Below, one piece after another: positions 31,661-42,130 of a stretch of DNA of 64,000 nt. Every line of letters starts with the position of its first letter. The first letter of the stretch is position 1. Below the pieces are notes generated by a model. That model ran no database searches. It saw nothing but the letters and a program-made list of their open reading frames with translations, and had not been told where the DNA came from. Location: the NCBI GenBank assembly GCA_032716605.1, contig CM064501.1:21162734-21226733 (forward strand), written 5' to 3'. The stretch comes from Paralithodes platypus. Lineage: Eukaryota > Arthropoda > Malacostraca > Decapoda > Lithodidae. A program made the translations under genes and the position numbers.

Positions 31661-32977
31661 GGTTACTGACTCCCCTCCCCGCCGGGGACAGTCCCTCCTC
31701 AGCTGTGCTGCTCCGGATATGAAGAGTCTGGAAATAGAAATTTCCAGGAATCAATGCTCATAAGGATAATCTGAGAGGTGATAATAACATCCTACCTACT
31801 CCCCGGCGACGAAAACAATTGTGATCCACAGCCCACCCATCTTCTCGCCTCCAAGGAGTTGTTGTGAACAACCCCTCGCCCTTTTCAATCGGGGGGAAGT
31901 CACGTATGACTGCTTACTTATGACATGGGTCACTGGCCCTAGTCGGACGTCTAGCGAGCGTCGTCCTGCAGCTGCTTGCTAGCTAGACACTGCTACACCT
32001 CTTACCCAACTGCGCCGCCGGGCATAGTGGGAGGGAAAACTAGCAAGTCAACCCCCCGCCGCCGGGCCAGCAGGGTAAACTGGTAAGTCACGGGGCGAGT
32101 CTGATAATCAACGGTTGGAAACCGACCTCCCTCCGCCGGTCTGTGTACGACCGCCGGTAGGGAGGGTAGTGGTACACTACTAGTCAAAGGAGGGGAAAAC
32201 AAGCCCAAACACGCCAGCGCGGCGGTAGCCGGGCCTATTACGAAGACAGAGGGCCGGCGGGCCAAGGAACAAGGAAAAAACCAGTCAAGAGCACAAGACC
32301 ACTAATCCTGAACCAAAAAAAAAAACAAAATAAGAATGACTCCTAGAGATCCAGGAAAGAGATGAAACTCGAGCCCGAAATCACAAGAAAAAAGGGGGGA
32401 GGAGATAATATAAATATCATATAATACCAATGCACCCCTAAACCCTAAGGAGACCCTAACGTGGCTGGCCACTAGGCATAAGTAATCCTTACCTTGGGAA
32501 GAAAGACTAATCCTGAAGACAACACGGCCACAGCACGAGGGGAAGAGGCCCACGAGAGGGGCCCGGGAGCAGGCTCGAACACCAGAAGATCCCACACCAC
32601 GTGTGACAATCCTTAAACTGGAGCGTCTGCTAATATGAAAAAACACATGGCCCCTAGGCCCAACACGCTGGACTGAAGACCTACTGTGATGAAACTAGCC
32701 TTCTAACTAGAAATAATCAACAGCTATGGCGCGCATAAACAAGAAAAAACACACACGTGGCGACTGACTTGGAGAACACGTAAGCGCCTGAAAAGTACCC
32801 TAATTTAACACTTCCTGCTGGCAACCATACGGGTAGCCTGTGCTAGCTAGTCTAAACCCTGTTCAATACAACTCAGATATATACAAATGAGTAAGGACTC
32901 ACGAGAAACTGAGTGAACGATGAATGAAGCGGAGCGCAGGCGAGACACGTCCGACTTGGTTGCACGCGGGGAAGAGA
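31661..32977. other. Inside the 7.8-kb element: 5' side, no gene recognised
   Basis: Lies upstream (minus strand) of the long frame and would hold its promoter/leader. Locally rich in GCCGG and CGCC motifs (32010-32260), then AT-rich. Frames at 32002-32265 and 32302-32646 show no motifs. Confidence 0.4.
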
Positions 32978-33280
32978 AGGAGGTATGGCCGCCTGGTGAG
33001 GAGCGGCTGGGTGCCACAACGCAAGAAATCCACCAAAGTGGGAAGCGTGTTATAACATTGTTTAAGTTAAAACAAATCTTTTTCTTCTCTTATTTTTTAC
33101 GAAAGTTTTTTCGTAGTGGGTACCCGATCTATAGACGACTCCATAAGAGAAGTTGCGTTACACTTATGAGGAATACTCTGTTCATCCCCGCTGCGGTGGA
33201 TTAAAAACGGCTGACGCGGGTGTTGAATGGAGACTATTATATTAATAGGCAGATCGTCAACGATGGAGGGGCCACTATTA
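32978..33280 (-). repeat. Right inverted repeat of the 7.8-kb element
   Basis: Reverse complement of 25510-25813. The extreme right terminus, read inward, is ATTTAATAGTGGCCCCTCC, which also occurs at 25951 on the left. Confidence 0.85.
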
Positions 33281-33285
33281 AATAT

Positions 33286-34550
33286 ATGTACTTCAGTGCC
33301 GACTCCCTGCCTAAGCAAACTCTTATTTGTCAGTCTTTCCTCTAACGTCTTTCCTTCTTGCTGGAAGTTTTCTCTCATTCAACCTGTCCCAAAGATAGGT
33401 GACTGCTCTCAGTCCCCCAACTATCGTCCAATTGCTTTTTTTTTTTTTTTTTGCATCTCTAAAGTTATTGAAACTATTCTTAATTCAAAATTTCTTAAGC
33501 ATTTATCTTCTCATAATCTACTCTCGTATTGCTAGTATGGATTCATAAGGGCTGATCTACTGGTGATCTCCTTGCTTATCTTACTAACTCTTGGTCATCC
33601 TCCTTTTGGGACCTCGATGAGACTGTCTCCATTGCTCTAAAAACATTGAAAGCCTTTGATAGAGTCTGACACAAATTTCTAATTTCTAATCTACCCTCGT
33701 TCGGTTTCTATCCCTCCATCTGTGCCTTTATCTCTAATTTCCTTTCTGGATGGCACTCACTCACTTCCTTAATCTTGTAATTCCTGTGTTCCTCAGGGTT
33801 CTGTCCTGCCTCCATTTTGTTTTTAATTATTCAATAATGAACTCATTAACTGTACCTGTAGTTCTATCCACTCATTAGCTTATGACATTACCTTACACTA
33901 TTCAACTAGTTTTCCATAACAACCCAGCATGCAATCACTCTAAAACTTATGTGATGAGGCCATAGCACGCCTATCTTCTGATCTATTAGCTATTTCCAAT
34001 TGGGGTCGAGAGAACCTTGCCACTTTCAATGTTTCCAAGACCCAATTTCGCCATGTATCTACCGGTCAGGAACTTCCACACATCTATCCCTTATACTTCA
34101 ACAATACACAAATCAACCCTTCATTTATCTCAGTACTCTTGGTGTTGCTTTTTTTTTCTGGCCTTTATTAGAAAGATCATTACCACTCTTGGTAAAACAG
34201 CTTCCCAGAAATAAGGTATGCTCAACCATCTCTGTGGGTTCGTTACCCCTACATAGCTTCTTGTTCTGTATAGGGGCATAGTGTGCTCATCTATCGAGTA
34301 TTGTTCGCATGTGTGCGGAGGTTCAACCCACACTGCACTTCTCGAAAGAGTAGAATCATAAACATTTTGCCTCATCAAACTAATTTCTTCTTATTTTTTC
34401 CTTAAACTATCTTTCTATATGCCGCAATGTTATATCTCTTTCACTCTTCTGTAGCTATTAAAACAATCAGTGTTCTTCAGAGCTCTCTCAGTGCATATTC
34501 CCGCCCTTGCGGCGAGTACGAGACTCCCACCTTTCAACACAGTCCCACAC
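33286..34550 (+). mobile_element. Jockey-type LINE copy 3, block 2
   Basis: Continues the LINE from 25470: CCGACTCCCTGCCTAAGC, then RT sequence in broken frames (QPVPKIGDCSQSPNYRPIA, an AFDRV-type block, the post-YADD region, WGREN, the Q-LGVLN-type region). The catalytic YADD is destroyed (AYDITLHYS). A poly-T run of about 18 sits at 33436-33453. The block stops near 34550 in TCCCACACCTCGCTA, where the CR1-like element begins. The rest lies at 44412-44660. Confidence 0.84.
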
Positions 34551-35503
34551 CTCGCTACCGCCAGACGCTGCAGACGCTCTGTCAACGCTCTCACGATATC
34601 GATCATAATTTGAGTATTCACTACTCATCCTCTTCATTCTTGTGCATGAAAGGTGGTTAAGAGCACGTTTAACCATCCTGTAAGTAACACTGCACGATAT
34701 TTCGCTGTGTATTGACTGATAAACTTTGTGTTTATCACAAGACTCCTGCTCAGACAGGGCGCCACTAGCGCCATCTGTTGTTTTGTTTTGTTTGTAAACA
34801 AACGCTCTTTTTCTTAGTTGATATAAAATCGTAGCCCCTAATTTTACCCATTACCTACTGTAGTAAGTATCAATTTAACTGCCTTGTATGTAAGTAAAGC
34901 TTTGCATATTAATTTGCTAATAAACAATATTGTGTACTAACTAACCTGCCTACAGGAATGAACGCCGACGCCATTTTGTAAACAAACTTTTTTTGGGGAT
35001 TATACATATTAAATTCCAGCCAATTTTGTAGTAAATTTAAGTGCATTAATTTATCTTTTCCCCCTAGATATATTCTTGACTTTTTCTCCTCAGAGTGATT
35101 TTACTTTAAGCTAAGGGTGGTATTTGTACAAACTAACCTAGCCTAACCCAACCTGCCAAGCTTTTAACCTAATCCAAACCTAGCCTAGCCTATAGCCAGC
35201 CAATCTGTTGTTCTTATTAACTCTAGTAGATATTGTATTTAGTATCCTACTGTAGCTATATATATCTGTAATTTTAGTTGTTGCTTGCACGATCTTGTAA
35301 TAACCTTTGACTGATACATTTTGTTTTGTTTTATCTAAAAAGAGTAGGCTACTGCTTTACTAGGCTACAGTGACACCAGGGCCATCTGTTGATACAGTAA
35401 ATTAACCCCTTGTGTGCGGTCACACTTTATTTTTATATAATCTCTATTTGGTGAATTGTATATTTAGTTACATATTCTGTTATATATATATATATTTGTT
35501 TAA

Positions 35504-35740
35504 GGTTAGGTTATCACACCTGGTAGCCTATTTCTGCGTATTTCAATGTTATTATTTTCGGTTAGGCTATTCAACGCTGGTAGCCTATTGGTGCGTATTT
35601 AAATGTTTTAAACACTTTTGGTTAGGCTATCGCCCCTGGAAGCCTAATTCTGCGTATCTCAAATTTTTTGTTTTCGGTTAGGCTATCACCCCTGATAACC
35701 TATTGTTGTGTATTTCAACATATTTGTTTTCGGTTGAAGT
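35504..35740 (+). repeat. 5' UTR tandem repeats of CR1-like copy A (~57 bp, 4 units)
   Basis: Four degenerate units each beginning GGTTAGGCTATC or close and containing a GGTAGCCTATT-type stretch and TGCGTATTT. They are followed by a shorter repeat of AGTGAAGTGTTTTAAAGTG up to the ORF1 ATG. Tandem 5' UTR units often carry LINE promoter activity; that is inference here. Confidence 0.8.
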
Positions 35741-35831
35741 GATTGAAGTGTTTCTAAAGCGAGTGAAGTGTTTTAAAGTGAGTTAAGTGTTTTAAAGTGA
35801 GTGAAGTGATCTGAAGAAACTGACTGTTACC

Positions 35832-36869
35832 ATGCCTCGCACTTGTACAAACTGCGCCGGTAGGTTTGGTGAGTCCATGTTTGTTACTGTCAATCTTCAA
35901 GTCTGCCGTCTCTGCCAGCAACAAGAGAATTTGACAGTGAAATTAGATGAAGCCTACAACAAGATCAACGTCCTCACCATCAAGCTGGAATCACTCCTAG
36001 AGTTTGTAACACTCAACGTTGGAGTACCACAAACTTCAATTGTCACCGCAACTCCAGCAGCCACCAACGCCCCAACGTCAATTGCCAACAATTCAACGCC
36101 TGCAGTAGCCATTTCATCTGATGGTTCCGATACTCAAGAAACAAATAGTAACTCTCTTCCCGCTCAAGACAACTTCCGTGTTGTGAGGAACAACGTTTGC
36201 CCCAAAACCATGAAACCCATACCGATTACCGAGTGTCAAAACCGCTTCCAGATACTCGCAGACTCAGATGACGAAGCGGAAATAGAAGAAGTCTGGCTCG
36301 TGGGAGACTCGATGATACGTGGTCAGCTCACAGAGTTTTGCGCCAGAGCACCTAAGACCAGGAAGCGTTTTTGTATCCCTGGTGGTGGTGTGGACGATGT
36401 AGTTGCTGCAGTTGACGAAGTATCTAAGGTGGCCCCTGCTAATACAATGTACGTCATCCACGTTGGATCCAATGATGTACAGCGAACCCGGTCGGAAGAT
36501 TTGCTTTTAAAGTACCAGCAGCTGATCAAGTCGTTTAAGGAGAAGTCATCAAGGATCATCGTCTCAGGAATCGTCCCCCGGCTTGGTGTAGAGAGCCGAT
36601 TTTACAATATAGCCACCAGCACAAATCGTTGTCTAGCAAACCTCTGCAGGAAGGAAAACGTGGGACTCGTCGACACCTGGGATAATTTCTACTACGATGA
36701 CTATTTGTTTTCGGACGATGGAGTTCATCTGAACCAGGTGGGAGCAGCACGTTTTGGGCGTCTTCTCAACGATGCGGTGAAGGATTTTCGGAGAAGAAAT
36801 CGACTCAGCACAGGACAACCAGGAAGGAGGACCGAAGACAGCGAGGGCGGCAACCTGCGAAGGAATTAA
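35832..36869 (+). CDS. CR1-like ORF1: zinc ribbon plus SGNH esterase domain
   Basis: An intact 345-codon ORF from ATG 35832 (ACCATGC context) to TAA 36869. N-terminus: two CxxC pairs, C5-C8 and C25-C28 (CTNC, CRLC), a zinc-ribbon-like cluster. Then a short helical, coiled-coil-like segment (KLDEAYNKINVLTIKLESLL), a Thr/Ala/Asn-rich linker, and an SGNH hydrolase fold. Block I is LVGDSMIRGQ with the nucleophile Ser near residue 159. A Gly-rich segment IPGGGVDD follows, then block III HVGSNDVQRT with the Asn near 213, and block V SDDGVHLNQVG with Asp/His near 294-297. Esterase ORF1 proteins are known from CR1/L2-type LINEs and are thought to act in RNP or lipid-associated steps. All catalytic residues are present. 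Confidence 0.9.
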   Translation: MPRTCTNCAGRFGESMFVTVNLQVCRLCQQQENLTVKLDEAYNKINVLTIKLESLLEFVTLNVGVPQTSIVTATPAATNAPTSIANNSTPAVAISSDGSDTQETNSNSLPAQDNFRVVRNNVCPKTMKPIPITECQNRFQILADSDDEAEIEEVWLVGDSMIRGQLTEFCARAPKTRKRFCIPGGGVDDVVAAVDEVSKVAPANTMYVIHVGSNDVQRTRSEDLLLKYQQLIKSFKEKSSRIIVSGIVPRLGVESRFYNIATSTNRCLANLCRKENVGLVDTWDNFYYDDYLFSDDGVHLNQVGAARFGRLLNDAVKDFRRRNRLSTGQPGRRTEDSEGGNLRRN

Positions 36870-37111
36870 ATGCTAATCTGTCAAGAACCGCGAATTTGGA
36901 TAAAGCTCCACCAACACGACCCAAATTCAACGACCGAGGACCGATGTCAGCCATGAATGTAAATGTAGATCCGATCAGAACCAAAGATTTGATTAAAGAA
37001 CGTTCTGTGAGTTCTAAAACCGCAACTTTAAAGGTTTTCTATGCAAACGCTCGTAGCATACGCAATAAATTTTCAGATTTAGAGGAACTAGTGTTTACTG
37101 AAAATTATGAT
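36870..37111 (+). pseudogene. CR1-like copy A ORF2, N-terminal piece
   Basis: The ORF2 frame overlaps the end of ORF1 in another frame. The first good ATG is at 36944 (MSAMNVNVDPIRTKD). It reads LKVFYANARSIRNKFSDLEE, the endonuclease start with the catalytic Asn, and is cut at TENYD by the minus-strand LINE at 37112. It resumes at 40993. Confidence 0.82.
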
Positions 37112-37342
37112 AACATAAGAACATAAGAACATAAGAACATAAGAAAATGGGAGTCTGCAGAAAGCCGATTGGCCCAAGCAAGGCAGATCCCTGTCCCACA
37201 CAACCCCAAATCAATTACAAAGCCCAATTATAGGCTCAACACTCTAATACCCTGAGGATCATCTTACCAAAACGGTTAGAGATTAACGCAGGATTATGGG
37301 GGTCTGCAGAGCGCTGATTGGCCCAACCCGGCTGATCCCCCT

Positions 37343-40120
37343 TCACACCCAACCCTTCTCGTCCATATGCTTATCCAATTTTATCTTAAAGCTCCCTACA
37401 GTTTTAGATCCCACTATAGCACTTGGTAGTCCATTCCACCCATCTACAACTCTGTTACCAAACCAATATTTGCCTATATCTTTTCTGAAACGAAATTTAT
37501 CTAATTTGAAACCATTGGTACGAGTTCTTTCGCTATCACTGAGCTTTAGTACATTTGTCATGTCCCCTTTGTTAATCCCACTAACCCACTTGAACACCTC
37601 TATCATATCCCCTCTAACTCTGCGTCTCTCTAACGAATGTAAACCTAATTTCTTCACCCTTTCTTCATACGGAAGATTTCTAATATTATGGATCATTTTT
37701 GTCATTCTACGCTGTACTCTCTCCAATGAATCTATGTCCATTCTGTAATAAGGACACCAAAATTGGACAGCATAATCCATATGGGGTCTCACTAATGACA
37801 AGTAAAGTTTTAAGATAACATCAGCAGTTCTGTTACTCACACTCCTAGAGATGAACCCGAGAATCCTGTTTGCCTTATTACGAACGCCTATACACTGTTT
37901 TCTAGGCTTCAAATCATTGCTAACAAACACACCTAGATCTTTCTCGCAGTCTGAATTTTCTAATTCTAAATTAGCTAGTTTATATTTAACATTTGTTTGC
38001 ATCTTCCCTATCTTTAATACCTTGCATTTGTCAATGTTAAACTTCATCTGCCAATTTACTGACCATTCATGTAAGGTATCTAGATCCCTTTGGAGGCACT
38101 CTATATCGCTATCTGAATCAATTGATCTCCCCATTTTAGTATCGTCTGCGAATTTACTTATCCTACTAGTTATACCTAAATCTAGGTCATTTATGTATAT
38201 AAGAAACAACAGGGGACCTAATACCGATCCCTGGGGGACACCACTTTTGACTGCTCCCCACTCTGACTTGGTACCATTTATGCTGACTCTCTGTTTCCTA
38301 CCAATTAGCCATGACCTAATCCATCCCAACAACGCCCCACCTATTCCATGTGCCTCAACCTTTCTCATCAATCTCTCATGAGGGACTCTGTCGAAAGCTT
38401 TACTGAAATCTAAATATATAATATCGTATGCCTTGTCATTATCTACTGCTTCATATACCTCTGAGAAAAAACTAAGCAAATTAGTAAGGCAAGAACGTCC
38501 CTGTGTGAATCCATGCTGAGAAGAATTGATTAAGTTAAATGTTTCTAAGTGGTTTCTCATTTTCCTAGCAATAATTGACTCTAGTAGCTTTCCTATGATT
38601 GAAGTGAGACTAATGGGACGGTAATTGGATGCTATTGATTTATCACCTTTTTTGAAAATCGGAACTACATTTGCAAGCTTCCAAGCTTCTGGAACTATAC
38701 CTGTTTCTAATGAATTGTTAAAAAGAAATGTTAATGGGTAACTTAACTCATCTCTGCATTCTTTTAATACTCTGGCATATACCTCATCGGGACCAGGCGA
38801 TTTCTGAGGTTTCAGTCTGTCAATTTCCTTAAGCACATCATTTCTACTTATAGTAACCGTACTTAACCTATTTTCTATACTATCTCTATATACCGTATTG
38901 ACTTCTGGAATCTGTGCCAAATTTTCATTAGTGAAAACGGATAGAAACTGACTATTTAATGTACTGCACATTTCTAAATCATTTTCTGTCATTTCTCCTA
39001 TCGAAGTTTTAAGGGGGCCTATTTTATCTCTAACTTTAGATTTATATAGCTGGTAAAAAGCCTTAGGGTTATTTTTTGAGTCATTGGCTATCCTGATTTC
39101 ATAATTTCTTTTGTCTGTCCTTATACATTTTTTAACCTCTCTTGATAGATTCTGATAGTAAGCAAGTAGGTGAATTTCGCCTTTCTTTATTTTTCGATAT
39201 ATTCCTCTCTTTTTTCCTAGAAGGTCTAATAGTCTATTATTCATCCATTTGGGTTGGTTCTGTGTTGATCTAAATTTTCTTTTGGGGATATATTTATTTT
39301 GCGCATTGTGGAGTGAAGAAATAAAATTATTATATGTAGCTGTCAAATTATCCTGAGTTAAGACAGGTATCTGAGAGAGAGTATGTTCATTAGCGCACCT
39401 GGGTCCACTTAATAGTTTAACCATAGGATCGACTCTTAAGGCTCGTCTTAATCCACCATAATTGGCTTTTCTGAAATCTGGGATAAGTGTCGTATTCTCT
39501 TTAGCCTTTCCTGTCCATTGTATGTTAAAATAAATTGATTTATGATCACTATTTCCTAGTTGGTCTCCTATCTCTACATTATTTATCATTTGTTCATTAT
39601 TACTGAGAACTAAATCGAGGATATTATTACCTCTAGTAGGCGAGTCTATGAATTGAAATAAAAAACTATCCTGTACCGCCTCAATAAACTCTTTTGAATC
39701 TGAGTCGCCGATTTGATGCTGCCAATCAATATTCGGAAAATTAAAATCCCCTATACAACACACATTGCTAAACCTTGATGCTATTTTCACTTCCTGCCAT
39801 AAAGCTGTACCTTCGTTTCTACTCATATTTGGTGGTCTATAAATAACTCCAATAATTATGGTCTCACTACCTTCGCTAACCTCAACCCAAACACTTTCGT
39901 TATCAGTATTTAGTCTAATACCTGATTTAATACAGCTTTTTAAAGAACTCCTGACAAACACTGCTATTCCGCCGCCCCTCCTACTTGTTCGGTCGCGTTT
40001 AAACAAACTATATCCTGGTATATGGAATTCTGCTAAAAAATGTCTTGATTCTGTATTAATCCATGTTTCAGTCAGTGCTATAATGTCTATTTTCGTTGCT
40101 AACAAGTGCTCTAAGTTCAT
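37343..40120 (-). pseudogene. CR1-like copy B ORF2: endonuclease and reverse transcriptase
   Basis: A very well-kept 925-codon frame. Endonuclease: IDIIALTETWINTESRHFLA with the catalytic Glu, YRPPNMSRN, CIGDFNFPNIDWQ, DSPTRGNNILDLVLSN, GNSDHKSIY. RT: KSPGPDEVYARVLKE, FKKGDKSIASNYRPISLTSI, IYLDFSKAFDRVPHERL with the first Asp, SGVPQGSVLGPLLFLIYIND, and ISKFADDTKMGR with the Asp pair near 38145. The C-terminus is WKLYLSLVRPHMDYA-like (LKLYLSLVRPHMDYAVQFWC) to WNGLPSAIVGSKTVGSFKI. The N-terminal 70 codons lie in another frame upstream (YYTNCRSLCNKMDELRALV at 40100-40190), so one indel near 40105 is the main lesion. A recently active element. Confidence 0.88.
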
Positions 40121-40233
40121 CCATTTTGTTACATAAACTCCTACAGTTTGTATAATATAATCGCAATGAATTTATTTTACTGGTATCGGATTTACCTTTA
40201 TTTCTAACTGAATTCCCATCTTCTGTTACACCT

Positions 40234-40721
40234 TTAACCCCTAACTGTCGGCGAGCAACATAAGTCGAGTTAAATAAAGCTGGACTATGTGGCGGCGCTC
40301 GACATAGGTCGAGTGGCAATTTCAGCACTTAATGTTGCTGAGAGAGAGAGACAAGTGGTGGCAGGAGAGTAGCGAGCGTATGACTGCTCCAGACCACTGC
40401 GGCGAACCTACTGACACGAATCTCACCTCCCTCCTCCCTCTCTCACTCGCTATATACGGAATTGTATGGGGAAAGTGCCTAATTACATGCTTTTTGCACT
40501 CGCGTTGCACGGTTATTGCAAGAAAACTAGCCATCATAAAAGGATCGTTATGGTGTCATTCGAAAGCTCTGTTTATGCCCTTTCAGGGATAGATACTTGT
40601 TTTACGTTCTGGGTCTTATTTAGGCATGAAAATGATCACGTAAACAGCCCTATTTTGGCTAAAAACACCCCGCTGGGCGGTACATATAAATAAACCGCAT
40701 AGGCCGCTCTTAAGGTGTTAA
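40234..40721 (+). mobile_element. TTAA-flanked piggyBac-like MITE, 488-bp family, in copy B
   Basis: TTAA at 40234-40237 and 40718-40721. It begins TTAACCCCTAACTGTCGGCG and ends GGCCGCTCTTAAGGTGTTAA. The ORF2 leader of copy B continues on both sides. Nearly identical to the copy at 41642-42130 (few base differences, such as CCACTGCGG versus CCACCGCGG), so both are young. Confidence 0.92.
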
Positions 40722-40844
40722 TATTTCTACTAGCAGTACAATTAAAATCCTGTGACTGATATTTTCTATTCCTATCTGATGTACCAGTACGGCAATTTAC
40801 CCTATCTAGACAATTATTCTTACTCATATTCTCAGGCTTTATTT

Positions 40845-40992
40845 TCAGCGAAACCCCGCGACAATCCTATCTATTGACCTAGCTAAATTTGCCACCCCTA
40901 GCCGAGAAAGATGAACCCCGTCCTGTGCGTACAACTGATTTTTACCATAGAAACGGGTCCAGTTATCAAGGAATGGTATTGCCATTGCAATG
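40845..40992 (-). pseudogene. CR1-like copy B ORF1, C-terminal end
   Basis: Minus-strand frame AIPFLDNWTRFYGKNQLYAQ then DGVHLSRLGVANLARSID ending in TGA at 40845. DGVH is block V of the SGNH fold with catalytic Asp and His. ORF2 starts 18 bases further on (ATG 40827). Confidence 0.78.
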
Positions 40993-41641
40993 GATGTGAT
41001 TGGTATAACAGAATCTTGGCTCAATACAGTAGATAGAGACTTTTTAGCAGAGTACTCACTTCCCGGTTATGTAATGTTTGAGAAAAGCCGAATAAATAAA
41101 AATGGAGGTGGCGTTTTATTTTATATCAAAGAAAGTCTTAACCCGACCCTCTTGTCAAAACCTCAAATTGTGAACGTCGACACATCTTTTGTGCTAATAA
41201 AGAATAATAAAGGTACAAAAGTAATACTTGCACTAATATACAGACCTCCAGCTCAATCAGTGCAAACTGACCGAGAAATTTATGAACAAATTGCAGATGT
41301 AAGTAACTCACAAGATACCGTATTTTTTGGCGACTTTAATTTACCTGTGACCAAGTGGGGCGATACTCTTACTTCACACTCCGGACATGACTTGTATACG
41401 AACTTGCAAGAGAGTTCGCTTTATCAATTTGTTCGAACACCGACCCGTGGTAATAACGTTCTTGACATTGTACTTGCAACAAAAGAATTAATAGAGAATT
41501 TGAATGTTGGTGATGAATTCAGTAACAGCGACCATCGTACGATACCTTTCACTTTAAACTTTACTAGTAACGAACCAAATAGTAGCATCGAAAAAGTCCC
41601 TAATTTCAAGAAAGCAAACTTTCATAAACTTAGAGTTATGT
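40993..41641 (+). pseudogene. CR1-like copy A ORF2, endonuclease
   Basis: Resumes copy A: DVIGITESWLNTVDRDFLAE with the catalytic Glu, FEKSRINKNGGGVLFYIKES, ALIYRPPAQSVQTDRE, FFGDFNLPVTKW with Asp and Asn, RTPTRGNNVLDIVLAT, and SNSDHRTIPF with the catalytic Asp-His. The frame is open until the MITE insertion at the TTAA 41642. Confidence 0.88.
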
Positions 41642-42130
41642 TTAAACCCCTAACTGTCGGCGAGCAACATAAGTCGAGTTAAATAAAGCTGGACTATGTG
41701 GCGGCGCTCGACATAGGTCGAGTGGCAATTTCAGCACTTAATGTTGCTGAGAGAGAGAGACAAGTGGTGGCAGGAGAGTAGCGAGCGTATGACTGCTCCA
41801 GACCACCGCGGCGAACCTACTGACACAAATCTCACCTCCCTCCTCCCTCTCTCACTCGCTATATACGGAATTGTATGGGGAAAGTGCCTAATTACATGCT
41901 TTTTGCACTCGCGTTGCACGGTTATTGCAAGAAAACTAGCCATCATAAAAGGATCGTTATGGTGTCATTCGAAAGCTCTGTTTATGCCCTTTCAGGGATA
42001 GATACTTGTTTTACGTTCTGGGTCTTATTTAGGCATGAAAATGATCACGTAAACAGCCCTATTTTGGCTAAAAACACCCCGCTGGGCGGTACATATAAAT
42101 AAACCGCATAGGCCGCTCTTAAGGTGTTAA
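41642..42130 (+). mobile_element. TTAA-flanked piggyBac-like MITE, 488-bp family, in copy A
   Basis: TTAA at 41642-41645 and 42127-42130, with one extra A after the first TTAA. It splits the linker between endonuclease and RT of copy A; LINE coding continues ETDWSFF after it. Same subfamily as 40234-40721. Confidence 0.92.

Larger units (their letters stand above)
25471..33285. mobile_element. ~7.8-kb element with ~300-bp inverted ends, family unknown
   Basis: Inserted in the Jockey-type LINE: LINE sequence stops at 25470 and resumes at 33286 in the same RT region, with a possible ATAT or AAATAT duplication at the edges. The left end (25510-25813) and right end (32978-33280) are inverted copies over about 300 bp; landmarks are TTGACGATCTGCCTATTAAT, ATAATAGTCTCCATTCAACA, GGGTACCCACTACGAAAA and GGCGGCCATACCTCCTT. 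The left end also carries an inner copy of the terminal motif at 25947-25986. The only substantial coding sequence is a ~895-codon minus-strand frame (28975-31660). I see no RT, transposase, recombinase or integrase. A DIRS-like element (inverted repeats, zinc-finger gag) or a non-autonomous long-TIR DNA transposon are the candidates. Confidence 0.72.
37112..40992 (-). mobile_element. CR1-like LINE copy B, inserted antisense in copy A
   Basis: On the minus strand: the last ~50 codons of an SGNH-type ORF1, then ORF2 (40827 to 37343), a ~200-bp 3' UTR and an 8-bp repeat tail (AACATAAG units on the plus strand at 37112-37140). It is 5' truncated within ORF1. The target in copy A gives a short GAT duplication (37109-37111 and 40993-40995). 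Copy B belongs to a different CR1-like family from copy A: different protein, different tail. A MITE sits inside it at 40234-40721. An 8-bp microsatellite-like 3' end is typical of CR1. Confidence 0.9.

Noticed and set aside
35412..35681. An 89-codon frame before ORF1 of copy A
   Set aside because: It is made of 5' UTR tandem repeats and is not conserved in copy C.
40332..40693. Small plus and minus frames of 71-86 codons repeated at 41.7, 49.1, 58.6 and 60.4 kb
   Set aside because: They recur only because the 488-bp MITE is repeated; no conserved start, no protein motif.
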